DNA of 57,441 nt from a virus: the IMG/VR virus record IMGVR_UViG_3300020445_001222, positions 1 through 57,441 of that record; one strand, written 5' to 3'. Made by a program: the position numbers and the translations under genes. The notes beneath the pieces were generated by a model that worked only from the letters and a program-made list of their open reading frames with translations, searched no databases and had not been told where the DNA came from. Below, in pieces: positions 9,231 to 21,500 of this stretch (positions within the stretch are counted from its first letter, which is position 1; every line of letters starts with the position of its first letter).

Positions 9231-9575
9231 TTAAGTTACCCCTTCTCGTACTAATACACTTCCTTCAATCACTCTTGTTTTTAGAGTTGTGGTATTTGAT
9301 GTTATAACAACGTCATAAACATGTCTTCCTGCTTTTAATGCTGATGTTTGAGTATCAGTTAATGCAAGAGAAACAGTTCCATTAGTAGCATTTTCAATGG
9401 TAGCAGTAAATGAAGTTGCTGTACTATCAGCAGCTCCAGCATGCTTTTTTATAGCAGCTGATATTGAATATCCCGTTAAATTGAAGGAGGTATCACCCTG
9501 TGTATTAGCAAGGTTAAATATCTGACTAAAATCAGCTCCTTGATTGATTTGGAGATTAGCAACGTAGACTGCCAT
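9231..9575 (-). CDS. Ig-like beta-sandwich structural protein
   Basis: 114 aa. The pattern GADFSQIFNL...FNLTGYSISAAIKKH...TNGTVSLALTDTQTSAL..GRHVYDVVIT resembles the short baseplate upper-protein or Ig-like domains used in phage baseplates and fibres. It adjoins the 105-aa gene directly (stop at 9231, next start at 9230), so the two are probably made together. The functional assignment is only by fold resemblance. Confidence 0.6.
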   Translation of the reverse strand: MAVYVANLQINQGADFSQIFNLANTQGDTSFNLTGYSISAAIKKHAGAADSTATSFTATIENATNGTVSLALTDTQTSALKAGRHVYDVVITSNTTTLKTRVIEGSVLVREGVT

Positions 9576-9611
9576 TAATTATGCTCAAATATAATTTCTA
9601 GTTATAATTAT

Positions 9612-9815
9612 TTAGTGTTTAGTCAATTCAGTTAGTAGTTTCTTTATTTCACTTAATTCATTCTTTACGTCATCAAGTTCTTTCTTTTCTAGTATTCTTC
9701 TTTCCTTTTCAGAAACGTATTGTGAATACCCAAAAGTGTCCGTGTTTACAATAGCACCAGACTTTGCATCTCGATACAAATTCCGTTCATTTTCAACTCT
9801 AATCAAATCGGACAT
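9612..9815 (-). CDS. Small conserved coiled-coil protein
   Basis: 67 aa. It starts MSDLIRVENERNLYRDAKSGAIVNTD, a beginning I associate with a small protein next to DUF4815 genes in cyanophages, and ends in a heptad helix (ELDDVKNELSEIKKLLTEL). It may be a chaperone or tether for the adjacent large baseplate/fibre protein. The start overlaps that gene's stop at 9815. Confidence 0.65.
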   Translation of the reverse strand: MSDLIRVENERNLYRDAKSGAIVNTDTFGYSQYVSEKERRILEKKELDDVKNELSEIKKLLTELTKH

Positions 9816-12800
9816 TATGCTAATGCAATTGCACGGAGGTCTTTAAATCTAGGTGCTCTTGCTTCATCAGAACCATTAGCAACAATCTTAATTTGATATC
9901 CTGTAAATTGGTCAACGTTATCAATACTAAATTGATATTCATTAAATTCATCCAAATTACTTGAAGCAATTATTGCATCTGCTCTTCCACTATTTTGGGA
10001 AACATTAATTACAGTATCCCCAAATCCATCATTATTAGTATCATTTAAGTTATCATATCCAGGGAATAGTAAGTATGTTTGTTCAACTTCGCTGGAATCT
10101 GCCTTAAACAACCTATACAATACTCTAAAGTCGGCAGTTGCATCTCTATATGATGCAACAAATACTTTGAGAGATGTTGCAGGTTGCTCAAGATTTACTT
10201 GATTGGAAATATAAACAAATGCATGTGGATCTCCAGTAAGTTGATTAGATCTAGAATCATTTACATAATCTGTAATTGGTTTATTTAAACGATTCCTTCC
10301 AAAGATCGCAAATGCAGTTTGAGTGTCAATTGCAGGAGATAAGTTCGTATCATCTGGATCTCTAGACATAGAGACTCCAACAGTTAGAGAACGATTCTTA
10401 GGTAATGCAGTCAATCTAGTTGTTTCATTTACTTGTGAGCAAACTATTCTTGTACTGGAAAGTTCATTTGCATCATTTATTTGAACTGCTTCAAAACCTT
10501 GATCTATGAAGGATGGTTCAGCACCACCTGCACTTGTTCCACTAACAGTTCTAACTGTTCCAGTAACACTAGATGATCTACCAGGTGTAATAATATCAAA
10601 TTGTGGTTGAATTGTATTGAATTGAATATTCCTTGATACTCTAATATCCTTTCCACCTACAGTAGATTCTTCTCTAAAGTTTAGAGTTCTCTCTCCACTT
10701 GATCTGCTAGTTCTATCGAATTCCACCTGATACTTATCAATATCTCTGTAATTCGTTAAACCACTAGACATATTATGTTCAGTGTTTATTCTTGTTAGAG
10801 AAACATCTCCAACTTCATACTTATAGACAGGATCATTTACAAGATGTTTTTGTATTGCAGTTCCATCTACACCACGAGTTGCAATTCCAAGTTGCCCACT
10901 TCCAATACTATCATAGTAAATGATTTCATTATTTACTTTCAAGTATCCTGATGCAGTTGTAATACCTTCAAATGTTGAATATGAAGTTGTATCTGCAAGA
11001 GATATTTGAGTATCTGTTATATCAAGATCAACTGAAAGAGTTGTAGGTACAGTATCTGGTGCTACCCCAGTTATATCAACTAAGTTATTATCTGCACTCA
11101 TACCATGATTATAATGCGTTAACTCAACAACATTACCACTATACAATCCACCAACAGCATCAGAACTTGTAATCTGAGTACTTGCTAATGATACGCCAGG
11201 TGTTTCATTTACATATATTTGTAAATTGCCACCAACAGTAAAGTTATCTCCTTGAACATTAGTTAAAAATAGGGTATCAACATCCATTGTATCCCTAATA
11301 GTCATTCTTGCTCCACTACCTTTACCACCGACATCAGCAGTTGTAATTCCAATCACATCTCCAGCAACCCAACCGTTTCCAGTTTGTAAACCTAATGTGT
11401 TTAATATAACTCCATCTAAGGATCCGTTAGCAGTAAATGTAACTGTTTGAGCAACTAAATTTCTTCCTCTACCCACAATTGGATATAGAGATACATTTCC
11501 ATAAGTTCCTGCTGAATAACCAAGACCAACATTTGAAGTTGTAATACCTGTAAAGGAAACTCCACCACCAACATTTTCAATATAACCATTTGCTAGAGAA
11601 GAACTTCCTTTTACTCGTGCACCTGGTACTAACTGATCCACAACTGAAGTTAATGTTGAACTAGTAATACCTACATCAATCTTTCTAGGATAGGTCTTAA
11701 CTGCATCTGGTTGTAGTCTAGGTACATTTTCATTTACACTCTCTAAAGCAGGATTATAGAAGAACGCTGTTCCAGATTCTGGAACAAAGTTTGCTTTATA
11801 AAGTTTGAATTTCATATCTTCAAACTGACTTGGAGTCCAGATAGTTCCGTTTTGGGACTTGAATAAACTACCACCAATATACTGTCTAGTTACCATTACT
11901 GCTTCAGCATCAGGTAAATTCTGTCCATTTACAGTTCTTTCTCCCATCTGAGCAATCCAGACTTCATAATTATTTGTTGTAGGTGCAAGAAGAACTATTG
12001 CATATTCCCTGTTCTGTTGTAAAAATACTGGAGATGGGAATTTAACGTTTGTTGCAACAGAAGCATCAGTAGATATTGTTATATCTGATGGATATAAAAC
12101 TGCTCTTGCATAATCATGAACTAATCTGTTTGTTGGAGTTCCAAGTTCAACTTCTCTAATCTCAACAAATAATTTTTCATTTTCATCCTTATGTGAGAAG
12201 AATAAATCTACAGATGTTAGGAATGCTCCTGTTTCATCTACAGTAAATGATTGTGCTAGAGGATCCTTTCCACCTCTCCTTCTTCTACGACGTTGACGTA
12301 CTGTTTGAACGACAGTATCTTCTCTAAATGTTTCAACTATTCCACTTGCAGAATATATTCCTTCTCCATGACTTATTATTAAACTACCAGGTAACTGTTC
12401 AGCATCAGATACACTAGTACTTACTCTAAATGTTCTGTCTCCTGTTTTAATTCTAATCGTAGGTGGTGGACTTGTATTAGGATCTCTAATAAAGAATGTT
12501 CCTATTAAGTCCCCAAAGGTATCAGCAACTAACCTTACATCTGTAATGGTCGCTGTAGCACCACTAGTTGCCCCTACAAGACTCATTCCTGTCGTTACAT
12601 ACCCAAAGTATGATCCTTGAGCATTAGCGGACAGAGAGCGAGTGTCAACGTTTAGTGTGGTTCCTGATGCAGAATATTGAGTAGAGAAAGATTCTGATGT
12701 ATTATATGGGTTTGCATTATAGGTTATAGTTGGATCATTATAAGGTCCATCTTTATGATCAGGTCGTGCTGTTCTAAATGTTATTAATTTTTCTGAACCA

Positions 12801-15800
12801 ACAAATCCTTCAACAGTTTCTCCTACATTAAATGTACCAGATGTCATTGAAACTTCAAGTACTTTAGGTACAACATCTATACCTGATATTCCATCCATAA
12901 ATGGATAGAATCTTGCAACAGGTCTTAAACCACCAGCTTGGAACTGAACGTTCCTGGAACGCATGAAAGTATCTGGTTCGCTACTAATTAAGACTTGATC
13001 AAGGAATGTTCTTGCAGTATTTCCTGTAATATTCCTAGTTCCGCCTGGTACAACTACAGTTCTTGTCCAATTATCAGAAGCTGGTGTTACAACAATTCTT
13101 CCAACAAATTCAACCATGTTAAATGGGTTAACATTTTCTGATCTAGATGCTAATGGTTGCTCTAACCAAGTTTTTTCGTCATATTTTAATGTTATTAGAT
13201 CTCCAGTCTTTTGAACATTACTATCAAGTAATTGCAAATCTTGACTTAAATCTGAACTTGTAGTATTAACATTAGTTGCAAAAGCAGGTTCTAATTCTAA
13301 TGAGTAAACATCAATAGGTGTAACTAATTCTTTATCTCCTGCATTTACAGCGACCTTAGTGTCAAAATTACCAAAGTTTATTCTACCACCATCAGCAAAA
13401 TCATCAACAAAGAATCCAGACTTAAATCTGTTTAATCCTTGAGCATCTTGAACTTGTAAAGTAGATGTACTTAACTCAAGTAAACTTAATGAAGTTACAG
13501 ATTCTAGTAAATCAATTCTATCTTCAAGAACACCAATATCTTTCATGGTGAATCTCTTGTTATCAATTACACTTATCTCAGCATCATCTGGATGGAAAAG
13601 ATATGGTGGGAATTTGATAACCGCAAGTGTCATCGAATCATTAACAATTGATGGTTCTTTTGGATTCCTAGCAGATGTTCCTTTAACGACGGATATATTA
13701 CCATCAATGTCTATAATAATTTTATCAATTCTTCCTAAGTAATATTCAACACCTAATATTGAACTTTCATTAGGTGCAGAAACTAACGTTGTATTTACAC
13801 TAGTTGATCCAAAAGTACGACTTGCAAAATCAAAAGGAGATTTATTAGGAGCAGCAGTACTGAAATCAGAAACTCTTGGTCTGAAATCAAGAATATCCGA
13901 TACTCTAGTTCCATCTGTTAATCTTGGTATATCTGTACTATATCTTTCTTCATCATAAGAATTAACAGTATAAAAATCTCCATTATCATTAGCAGGAACG
14001 ACATATCTATCGCAAATAACTAATAATTTCCTAGAAGGTGGAATGGATTGATTATTTCTTACTAATCTCGAATAATCATAATATTGCTCTTTTTGTCCAC
14101 CATCAAGTACGAATCTATCTGTGATATCAAGGTAACTTCCAACAGTAACTCTTTGTACAGAACTTTCAATACCCGAATCTTCAAAGATTACACTTTCTCC
14201 AAGTTGGAATTTATTGGCATTTAGTGAAACATATGAGATATCAGTTGCAGAATTAGCAACTACTATTTGCCCAACAGCATTACTAACTTTACCTATAACC
14301 TTTTCTCCTATTATTGCATTTACATCTAACCCTAAACCACTAACAAATGTGAGTTTGTCTAATACTGGTGCTTCTTTACCTAAAGATTCAAGTACTCTAT
14401 GAACTTTAACAACATCTGGAGTATTTAAAGATACTTCTCTATCTTCTACCCTTAAACCATAGTAGAAACTAGTAGTAAGACCAGTTATAGCAGTGCTAAC
14501 TCCAGTAACACATTTGTCAACAATAACCTGATGACTTCTATCATAATTCTTCTGCTTACTCCTTATACCTTGTCTCTTAATTGTAGTATTGATAGTTACA
14601 TCACTCTTACTAACCTCAAGACCAGCAAAATTAATTGTTGTTCCATTTGCACCAAAAGTAATTTGAGATGAACTTAATGGTTCAAATGTACCATCATCAT
14701 ATGCTACACTGTATGATTTACCCTCATATGGTTCAAAGAATGCACTTGTAAATCCTATATTACCCGTATTTAAACTTAAAGCACCGAGATTACTTGTAGA
14801 TTTACCTGTTTCTTGATGTACAATTGTAAGAGTTGAATCACTTAAATCTACAGAAGCAACACTTTCAGAGGATAATTTAGAATATAAGTAACCATCTTTT
14901 TGATTTTCAATACTTGGTTCTCCTACCGTAAATGTTGTTGTTACAGTATCAATACCAACAACGCCACCATCACAAACTCCAGTTACTGAAGATACACCAG
15001 TTAAAGTCAAAAACTGAAGATCATTTGAAACAGATACAACTCTTGCATATGTTTCTGTTGTAAATTGATCTCTTTGATAACGAATTATACTATTAGTAGA
15101 TATTCCACTGAAAGTTCTTCCTGCACAAGATGCAATTCCTGTTGGTGAAATTGTAATTTTATCAGTTTCTTTGAAATTTCTTGGACTAATATTTTTGAGA
15201 ATTGTATCTGCTGAGAAATCAGTAGTAATACCACCTACAGTTGCAGAAGCTTGATATACTGATTTAATATCTTTTACATTTTTTGATTCAACATCAACAA
15301 TAGTACGAACATATTCTGTACTTCCATTAATAGAAATTTGTTCTCCAACAATAAATTGTCCAGAAGTTTGTGTTAGTTGTATTCCTGTACTTCCTGATCC
15401 TGGTGAAGTAACAACATAACCTGTAGCACCACTACTTAAACCCTGTATGTAACTAGATGCAGGACAATATGCACTTGCAACCGTATTACCTAAAACTATT
15501 TTTGTATATGTTTGAACATCGAATAAGTATAGATCAAATGTAGATGATGCATTACTATATGAAGAATCTGCTAAAGCAAAGTTATATACTCTTGCTTGTC
15601 CTATAGTTTCTCCATCTGCACCAAGACTTTCATCTTTTCTATAACTCTGTAGTGTTACTACGTTATTATTATTGTTAATTCCAACAAATGGACTACCCTG
15701 AACATTATTAACTTTCAGCAAATTACCCATTTTAAAGGGTACAGATGCTCCAACAAGTGTTGTTGTATCTCTAGGTTTGTCTAAATCTAAAATTGTTGTT

Positions 15801-16906
15801 CCAGCAAAATCAACATCATAACCTCTAACGTATGCTGTTCCAGATGATACTCTGGCACAAACTAAATCATCGCTAGGATCATTAAGTTGTTCTGTTTTTT
15901 GATCTGATGTGTATATTCCGTTATTTGATACCTTATCATTTAAAGATTCTTCAAGATCAATAGTAAACTGATTTACTGTATAATCTCCAGATTCATCAAA
16001 AGTTCTCTTAGCAAAATAATCTTTAATTATAGAATAAGTTGTTTTATCCTGTAATTTCTTTATTTCTCCCCTATCAATTCTTACTAACTCTACAAAATTC
16101 TTATCGTCAAAGTCAGTTAATATTTTCTTTCCTAATTTAGCAGTTATCTTTAACCTATCTGCACCAGGTGCAGCAAAGTTAGAGAATCCTCTAGCATTAT
16201 CATATAAATCAGAATCATCCCCTGCAGAAATTAATTCTTCATTTACAACTAATCCAACTCTATAAGAAGAATCATTTTTATATGAATCTAATACAATAGT
16301 ATCTGTTTGAACACTTACAAATGTTCCACGAATGAAATATATTCCACTAGATACATGAACTGCAGCTGCAGTTGCTGTAGCATCTACATCAAGAACAGAA
16401 GCAAAACTATCTCCTGCACTAATTGTAGTATTACCATAAGTTACCGAATCTTCAGCAATTAGAGTTTCTCCATCTGAAAATGGGTTAAATTGGAAACTAT
16501 TGTCAGAATTGAGATATTTTACATAAATTGTTGGATATTCTATTCCATCAGTAGGTGGAAAAACAACTTTTTGAATAGTTCCTGTTACACCAGAAGTTGC
16601 TCCAGATATTCTCTTACCAACAAAATCATTCAAGTATATATTTAAATCTAATCCAAAATGCGTTGGATTGATCTTTACCGCCTCAAAAAATCTATCATAT
16701 GTAACCCCACCTGGAATTACCATAGATCCTTCTTTGAAAATATGGCTACCAAATGATTCAATCTGACCTTGCAGTATTGATTGTAAGGTCGTTAATTCTC
16801 TTGCCTGAATAGGATATCCTGGCTTGAAAAGGACTCGATAAAAATTATTATCCTTATCGAAGTCATCATAATACGGATTTATATTTAAATTAGTCTTTTG
16901 GGGCAT
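9815..16906 (-). CDS. DUF4815-type giant baseplate/tail-fibre protein
   Basis: 2,363 aa. The first 100 residues (INPYYDDFDKDNNFYRVLFKPGYPIQARELTTLQSIL) are the DUF4815 signature. A long beta-rich body follows, with a polyarginine patch (RQRRRRRRGG near residue 1540) just before a conserved DPLAQSFTVDETGAFLTSVDLFF block. GxGY-type repeats appear near residue 1790. Position between gp8 and the fibre genes matches the gp9/gp10/gp11 slot of T4, so a baseplate-to-fibre connector is the best guess. Confidence 0.8.
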   Translation of the reverse strand: MPQKTNLNINPYYDDFDKDNNFYRVLFKPGYPIQARELTTLQSILQGQIESFGSHIFKEGSMVIPGGVTYDRFFEAVKINPTHFGLDLNIYLNDFVGKRISGATSGVTGTIQKVVFPPTDGIEYPTIYVKYLNSDNSFQFNPFSDGETLIAEDSVTYGNTTISAGDSFASVLDVDATATAAAVHVSSGIYFIRGTFVSVQTDTIVLDSYKNDSSYRVGLVVNEELISAGDDSDLYDNARGFSNFAAPGADRLKITAKLGKKILTDFDDKNFVELVRIDRGEIKKLQDKTTYSIIKDYFAKRTFDESGDYTVNQFTIDLEESLNDKVSNNGIYTSDQKTEQLNDPSDDLVCARVSSGTAYVRGYDVDFAGTTILDLDKPRDTTTLVGASVPFKMGNLLKVNNVQGSPFVGINNNNNVVTLQSYRKDESLGADGETIGQARVYNFALADSSYSNASSTFDLYLFDVQTYTKIVLGNTVASAYCPASSYIQGLSSGATGYVVTSPGSGSTGIQLTQTSGQFIVGEQISINGSTEYVRTIVDVESKNVKDIKSVYQASATVGGITTDFSADTILKNISPRNFKETDKITISPTGIASCAGRTFSGISTNSIIRYQRDQFTTETYARVVSVSNDLQFLTLTGVSSVTGVCDGGVVGIDTVTTTFTVGEPSIENQKDGYLYSKLSSESVASVDLSDSTLTIVHQETGKSTSNLGALSLNTGNIGFTSAFFEPYEGKSYSVAYDDGTFEPLSSSQITFGANGTTINFAGLEVSKSDVTINTTIKRQGIRSKQKNYDRSHQVIVDKCVTGVSTAITGLTTSFYYGLRVEDREVSLNTPDVVKVHRVLESLGKEAPVLDKLTFVSGLGLDVNAIIGEKVIGKVSNAVGQIVVANSATDISYVSLNANKFQLGESVIFEDSGIESSVQRVTVGSYLDITDRFVLDGGQKEQYYDYSRLVRNNQSIPPSRKLLVICDRYVVPANDNGDFYTVNSYDEERYSTDIPRLTDGTRVSDILDFRPRVSDFSTAAPNKSPFDFASRTFGSTSVNTTLVSAPNESSILGVEYYLGRIDKIIIDIDGNISVVKGTSARNPKEPSIVNDSMTLAVIKFPPYLFHPDDAEISVIDNKRFTMKDIGVLEDRIDLLESVTSLSLLELSTSTLQVQDAQGLNRFKSGFFVDDFADGGRINFGNFDTKVAVNAGDKELVTPIDVYSLELEPAFATNVNTTSSDLSQDLQLLDSNVQKTGDLITLKYDEKTWLEQPLASRSENVNPFNMVEFVGRIVVTPASDNWTRTVVVPGGTRNITGNTARTFLDQVLISSEPDTFMRSRNVQFQAGGLRPVARFYPFMDGISGIDVVPKVLEVSMTSGTFNVGETVEGFVGSEKLITFRTARPDHKDGPYNDPTITYNANPYNTSESFSTQYSASGTTLNVDTRSLSANAQGSYFGYVTTGMSLVGATSGATATITDVRLVADTFGDLIGTFFIRDPNTSPPPTIRIKTGDRTFRVSTSVSDAEQLPGSLIISHGEGIYSASGIVETFREDTVVQTVRQRRRRRRGGKDPLAQSFTVDETGAFLTSVDLFFSHKDENEKLFVEIREVELGTPTNRLVHDYARAVLYPSDITISTDASVATNVKFPSPVFLQQNREYAIVLLAPTTNNYEVWIAQMGERTVNGQNLPDAEAVMVTRQYIGGSLFKSQNGTIWTPSQFEDMKFKLYKANFVPESGTAFFYNPALESVNENVPRLQPDAVKTYPRKIDVGITSSTLTSVVDQLVPGARVKGSSSLANGYIENVGGGVSFTGITTSNVGLGYSAGTYGNVSLYPIVGRGRNLVAQTVTFTANGSLDGVILNTLGLQTGNGWVAGDVIGITTADVGGKGSGARMTIRDTMDVDTLFLTNVQGDNFTVGGNLQIYVNETPGVSLASTQITSSDAVGGLYSGNVVELTHYNHGMSADNNLVDITGVAPDTVPTTLSVDLDITDTQISLADTTSYSTFEGITTASGYLKVNNEIIYYDSIGSGQLGIATRGVDGTAIQKHLVNDPVYKYEVGDVSLTRINTEHNMSSGLTNYRDIDKYQVEFDRTSRSSGERTLNFREESTVGGKDIRVSRNIQFNTIQPQFDIITPGRSSSVTGTVRTVSGTSAGGAEPSFIDQGFEAVQINDANELSSTRIVCSQVNETTRLTALPKNRSLTVGVSMSRDPDDTNLSPAIDTQTAFAIFGRNRLNKPITDYVNDSRSNQLTGDPHAFVYISNQVNLEQPATSLKVFVASYRDATADFRVLYRLFKADSSEVEQTYLLFPGYDNLNDTNNDGFGDTVINVSQNSGRADAIIASSNLDEFNEYQFSIDNVDQFTGYQIKIVANGSDEARAPRFKDLRAIALA

Positions 16907-16908
16907 CT

Positions 16909-18486
16909 CTAGAATTCCAGAATGATCTTAATGTCTTCTTTTTGCCTTGCGTCTCTAGTAACTAATGGTCTATTATCCAAGTATATTAGATCGCCAGATG
17001 TTTTATTTATCTCAGGTTCGGCAAGTCCCTTTGTAAATTGAATCCCAAGGTTGATATTTTTATTACCAGTAGGGTTAGTGGTAATACCAGTAAATCCATT
17101 ATCTATTTTTCCAGAGAACCCATTACTCGTTTTAATTTGTGGACCATCTGAATCAAAATCATATCTCCTACCCTCACTACTTACACCAACATAATCTTGT
17201 TGATTATATTCTGTTGGGTGATAATTTTGGGATCTATCTTGGAAAAACTTAAGGACTTTTGTTTTTTCATCATATGATGCAACATATCCTCCAGCAGTAA
17301 CATCTTTACCATCTACTGTGATACTTTGAGTTATCTTATTACCAACAGTTAAGAAATTTTCTCCTGATATTGTTCCATCATCTAATAATTTAATAGCATT
17401 TGTACCACTAAATTGATTATCATTGAAAATATTAGTAGAACTTCCCCTTAAAGGATTCTTAACTACTGCAATTTGTGCAAATTTGGTATCTGTTGGGAAA
17501 TCCTTATCAGAATCATCAAATCTTGCATATAATAAAACTCTGTCAGTTCCTAATTCCTTATAAAGATCATGCCCATGTCCTTTGGATGGGGGAATGATTG
17601 GAATTAATTTAGCAGGATTAGGTATACTGCCAGTTGGTTGCCTTGTTCCCAAATCAACCATTGCATAAGTATATCCCTTACCACCAGATGAAATAACAGC
17701 ATCTGTTATTCTACCAAGACTATCGACAGTTATTACTGCTTTAGCACCTGTACCATCTCCAACAATAGGAACTTCTCCACCAGAATAACCAGCACCAGGA
17801 TCTTCAATAAAGATGTTTTTTATCTGATTTTCATTTGAATCCGAATTACCATTCTCTCTAACTGCTTGAATTTGAGAGTCGGTTGATGTTGCCCAATCAT
17901 TAGGAACAGAAATATACTCTGTAGAATCAAATTTGATTATATCGCTTGGTGCAACAGTAAACAGATATTTCCAAACATATCCATCTCCACTCTCTCCTGC
18001 TTTAGATGGTTCTAAATCAGTGAAAAATGGTTCATCTTCTGAACCTTTACCAGTTGTATTGATACCAGAAGAACCATTGTTAATACAAACATAGACTCTG
18101 AAATCAGTATTCATTACATAATATCTTGCATCATATAGTCTTGATGAAGAAGTTTCTGGAGATTTATTATCAGGACCATAATCATGCCTGAATATTTCAT
18201 ACGTGGTTCCACGTTTCCAGTCAACTCTTCTTATTAATCTTCTAATATTAGAAGTACCTAATTTTTTACCAAATAGAATAGTATCTTGTGCATGATTAAT
18301 ATAATTAAAATTATCTGTGGGATCAGGCGTTGCAGTATCCCAATTATCAACTCTACCAAATCCAACTGCAGCAGCTGGATTTGCTAAACCCACGGTAATA
18401 TAATACGAGTTACTGGTATTACCTACCGACTCAATAAAATTGTTCGCGTTTAATATTCTAAATTGGTCAGTAATTATTGCCGACAT
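16909..18486 (-). CDS. 8: Baseplate wedge protein gp8
   Basis: 525 aa against 334 aa for T4 gp8. The N-terminal half (MSAIITDQFRILNANNFIE, RVDWKRGTTYEIF, YVMNTDFRVYVCINN, GYVWKYLFTV) is typical of gp8. A GxGY repeat pair (GAGYSGGEVPIVGDGTGAKA, SSGGKGYTY) is inserted near residues 232-272, the same module seen in gp14 and the gp7-like protein. The gene lies directly after the gp7-like gene as in T4. Confidence 0.88.
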   Translation of the reverse strand: MSAIITDQFRILNANNFIESVGNTSNSYYITVGLANPAAAVGFGRVDNWDTATPDPTDNFNYINHAQDTILFGKKLGTSNIRRLIRRVDWKRGTTYEIFRHDYGPDNKSPETSSSRLYDARYYVMNTDFRVYVCINNGSSGINTTGKGSEDEPFFTDLEPSKAGESGDGYVWKYLFTVAPSDIIKFDSTEYISVPNDWATSTDSQIQAVRENGNSDSNENQIKNIFIEDPGAGYSGGEVPIVGDGTGAKAVITVDSLGRITDAVISSGGKGYTYAMVDLGTRQPTGSIPNPAKLIPIIPPSKGHGHDLYKELGTDRVLLYARFDDSDKDFPTDTKFAQIAVVKNPLRGSSTNIFNDNQFSGTNAIKLLDDGTISGENFLTVGNKITQSITVDGKDVTAGGYVASYDEKTKVLKFFQDRSQNYHPTEYNQQDYVGVSSEGRRYDFDSDGPQIKTSNGFSGKIDNGFTGITTNPTGNKNINLGIQFTKGLAEPEINKTSGDLIYLDNRPLVTRDARQKEDIKIILEF

Positions 18487-18505
18487 TGTTTGACAGTTTT
18501 CTTTC

Positions 18506-18513
18506 TATTTATT
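18506..18513 (-). promoter_or_regulatory. Late promoter variant AATAAATA
   Basis: NATAAATA-type element 20 bp before the gp8 ATG at 18486, in the 30-bp gap after the gp7-like gene. It would allow independent late transcription of gp8. Confidence 0.5.
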
Positions 18514-18516
18514 ACA

Positions 18517-21500
18517 TTAATCTGGGAGAGTTTTTCTGATCGCTCCATTATCCCTCAAACCGTAACCTCTTCTTTGAATTAGAGGGTATGTTGAAAGACC
18601 TGCAGTAACAGTTCTACCAGAGATTCCTATTGCAATTGGTTCAGAATTTCTTACAAGATTAGTAAGTCTTCCCCAAGAATAGTATCCGTTAGGATTATAT
18701 ATCGAAGTTCCAAGTGTCTGTATTCCAGTTGTTACTGTATCAGACTTAATATTGCACACAATTTCATTTGCAACAGGGATTTGATGAACCCGATAAACGT
18801 TATCAGCAAATTCTGTTCCTACTCCGATAATATCATTATCATGAGTGTAAATTGAGGTAACACCACTTCCAACTGCGGTATCGGTAACAACAATATGATA
18901 ACCAACCTGTAAATCAAGAGTGTTGTTAGTAAAGAACTTGATTGCTAAATCAGTTCCAATACCAGCAACTGTTGAAATACCAGTTATTATTCCAGTGTTA
19001 CCTTGGACAGATTGAATGTTTGTTACTTCCTCTTTTATTAACCTTGGTTGAGGTATGATTATTTGAGGAGGAACAGGTGTATTAAGTGAATTAGTGTATC
19101 CAAGACCTACATTAGTAACACTTATTGATGCAACTGATCCATTTGTGATGGTAGCAGTTCCTATTGCTGTTGTACCAATACCAACTCCAATGAATTTAGG
19201 AGCAGAGAATTTAATATCAACAGTTGCTGTTGTGTATCCAGAACCCACATTGGTTATATCAATTGTTGATGTATCAACCCTTCCGAGAGCATCAACTCCT
19301 ACAGTTGCAGCAGCAGAAACGATATTAATATCATCCAATACAACAGCATCAACATATGCGGTTACTACACTAGACTCATTTTCTTCATAATTGAAGAATT
19401 GTCCATTATCAACAAGTATGTCAGTATCTCCAACATTAACATCTCTGATAATTCTTGAAGTTGGGAATACCATTCCCTCAATAGAATCTCTTGCTTTAGA
19501 AACTAACCTTCCATTTATAAAGATATCTCTCTTTTGCTTAGTCCAATTAACATTTCTATCATTGAACTCATCAATACCAACATCGCTGTAAATATTAGTT
19601 TCAATTTTATCTGATGATGATACATCATAAATTGTTCTGCCTTCTGATTGATTTACAGAAGTGTCAATACCAGCTGCTTTTCTAACTGATAGAATATCTC
19701 CAACCTTTACTGTTTCTGGAACATCAGTTTCTACACTATCAATCAATCTTGTTCCATTATAGAAGAATATAGAAACATGATCTTCTGGTTTAGGTGCTTC
19801 AATGAATTGTACTGATGATCCACCATCAAAAATGTATGCTTTCTTAGGTTCTTGTAAAATACCATTTATGAATATTAATAATACCGCATCAATATCAATC
19901 AATGTTGAATCGTTATCAGTGGCATCTTTTTGGAAACTAACCAATTCAGCATTATAGAACAGTGGGAATACTGATCTAACTCCATCTTGAAGAGTGCTAA
20001 TAGGATCAATAAAGTCTAATTGTCCAAACTGCCAAGAAGCAAATCTGTCAGAGAATACATCAACAACTTCCAATTCAAATGGTTTTATTGGTTTTTTCAA
20101 TCCTTTTGCTGTTACCAATCCAACGGGTGCAAATACATCTCCAAGTTGGAATGAATATCCTGCACCTTTAACTGAGAAATCAGAAACTTCAAAGAACTTA
20201 GCAGGAGCAAATGATTTTTTAGATGTTACTGTACCAAAACCAATAGCACTAGTAACAATACCAATAAATGAATTTACTGAAGACCTTACATTTGCACATC
20301 CATTAGCATCTGTATTGAATCCAACAACAGGATCTGCTGTAATTGTTAGATCAAAGACTTGATCTCTTGTTGTGTAATCGGACTTAGCAATTGCTACGTT
20401 GTTAATAACTTTATTTGCTAAATCGCGAGCAGCATGGAATACAAAGATTGATTCTTGTTCTTCTCCAGCAACATGTGCTCCAGTAATATAAAGATTAGCA
20501 GCATCCCATGTTTCATCGTTACCACCAAATCTTAAGTTAAATGAAACTGATTCAAGAACATCAATAACATCATCCTTACAATTTTGACTTCCACCAGCAA
20601 CAGTGAATGATGGATATACATCCAACATCTCTCCAACAGAAACATCAGCAATAAATTCTTTGTTTGCTTCTATTAAATCTGCAGCATCTGCAAATCTGTT
20701 TCCAAATATTGGATTAGTATTAGATCCTACTTTAAGATTAATTAATTCGTTTATACCAGTTTCGCTTGTTTGTCCTATACCTCTTCTTGATACACCTGTG
20801 ATATCCAAGTCTGTATATGTTGGTTCATCAACCAATACATCTGGATTAACATACCCAGTACCACCATCTACAATAGTAAACTTAAGTTGTCCACCTGTTC
20901 CATTTACAGATGTTCCTGCGTTAATTGTAATTGTATCAGTTGTTGTTGCACCTATACCTAAAACTGCACCATATATTGGATCCGATGCTCTTGGGTATGC
21001 ATGGAATGATCCATGATTATCTTGAGCACAAGTAAAGGTTAAACTTCTTGTGTGTATACCAACTGAACCACCTGGATCATCAGTTCTAATATTAGCAAGT
21101 TCTGCCCTAACAAAAGTATGTGTAGATGTGTCTGAAGATTCACCTACGAATACAGTAAATGAGTCTGCATCAACTTTAGTTATTGCTAACCATTTAGCAC
21201 TAGAAGGATCATCTTCTCTTGGATAATAATGTTCGGTTAAATTATTATCTTTCGCACATTTAAATGTAAATGATTCATTTGCAAGTTGAACTCTTTCACC
21301 AGTTACCATACCATGATTAGTGGTGGTATTTACTGTCAATAAACCCGTAGATGGGTTATAAGACGCAGTATTGGTTGTTAATATACCTGCAGCTATAAAT
21401 CCATGACCAGCACCAACATTCAATACAAGATCGCCTGTGGATGGTTCGTAAGATGCTGTGGATATTGATACACTAGAATTTAAACTTCTTCCAACATTAA

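Noticed and set aside
9576-9611. Late promoter before the 114-aa structural gene
   Set aside because: Only a CTAAATAA-like word is present, too far from TATAAATA in such AT-rich DNA.
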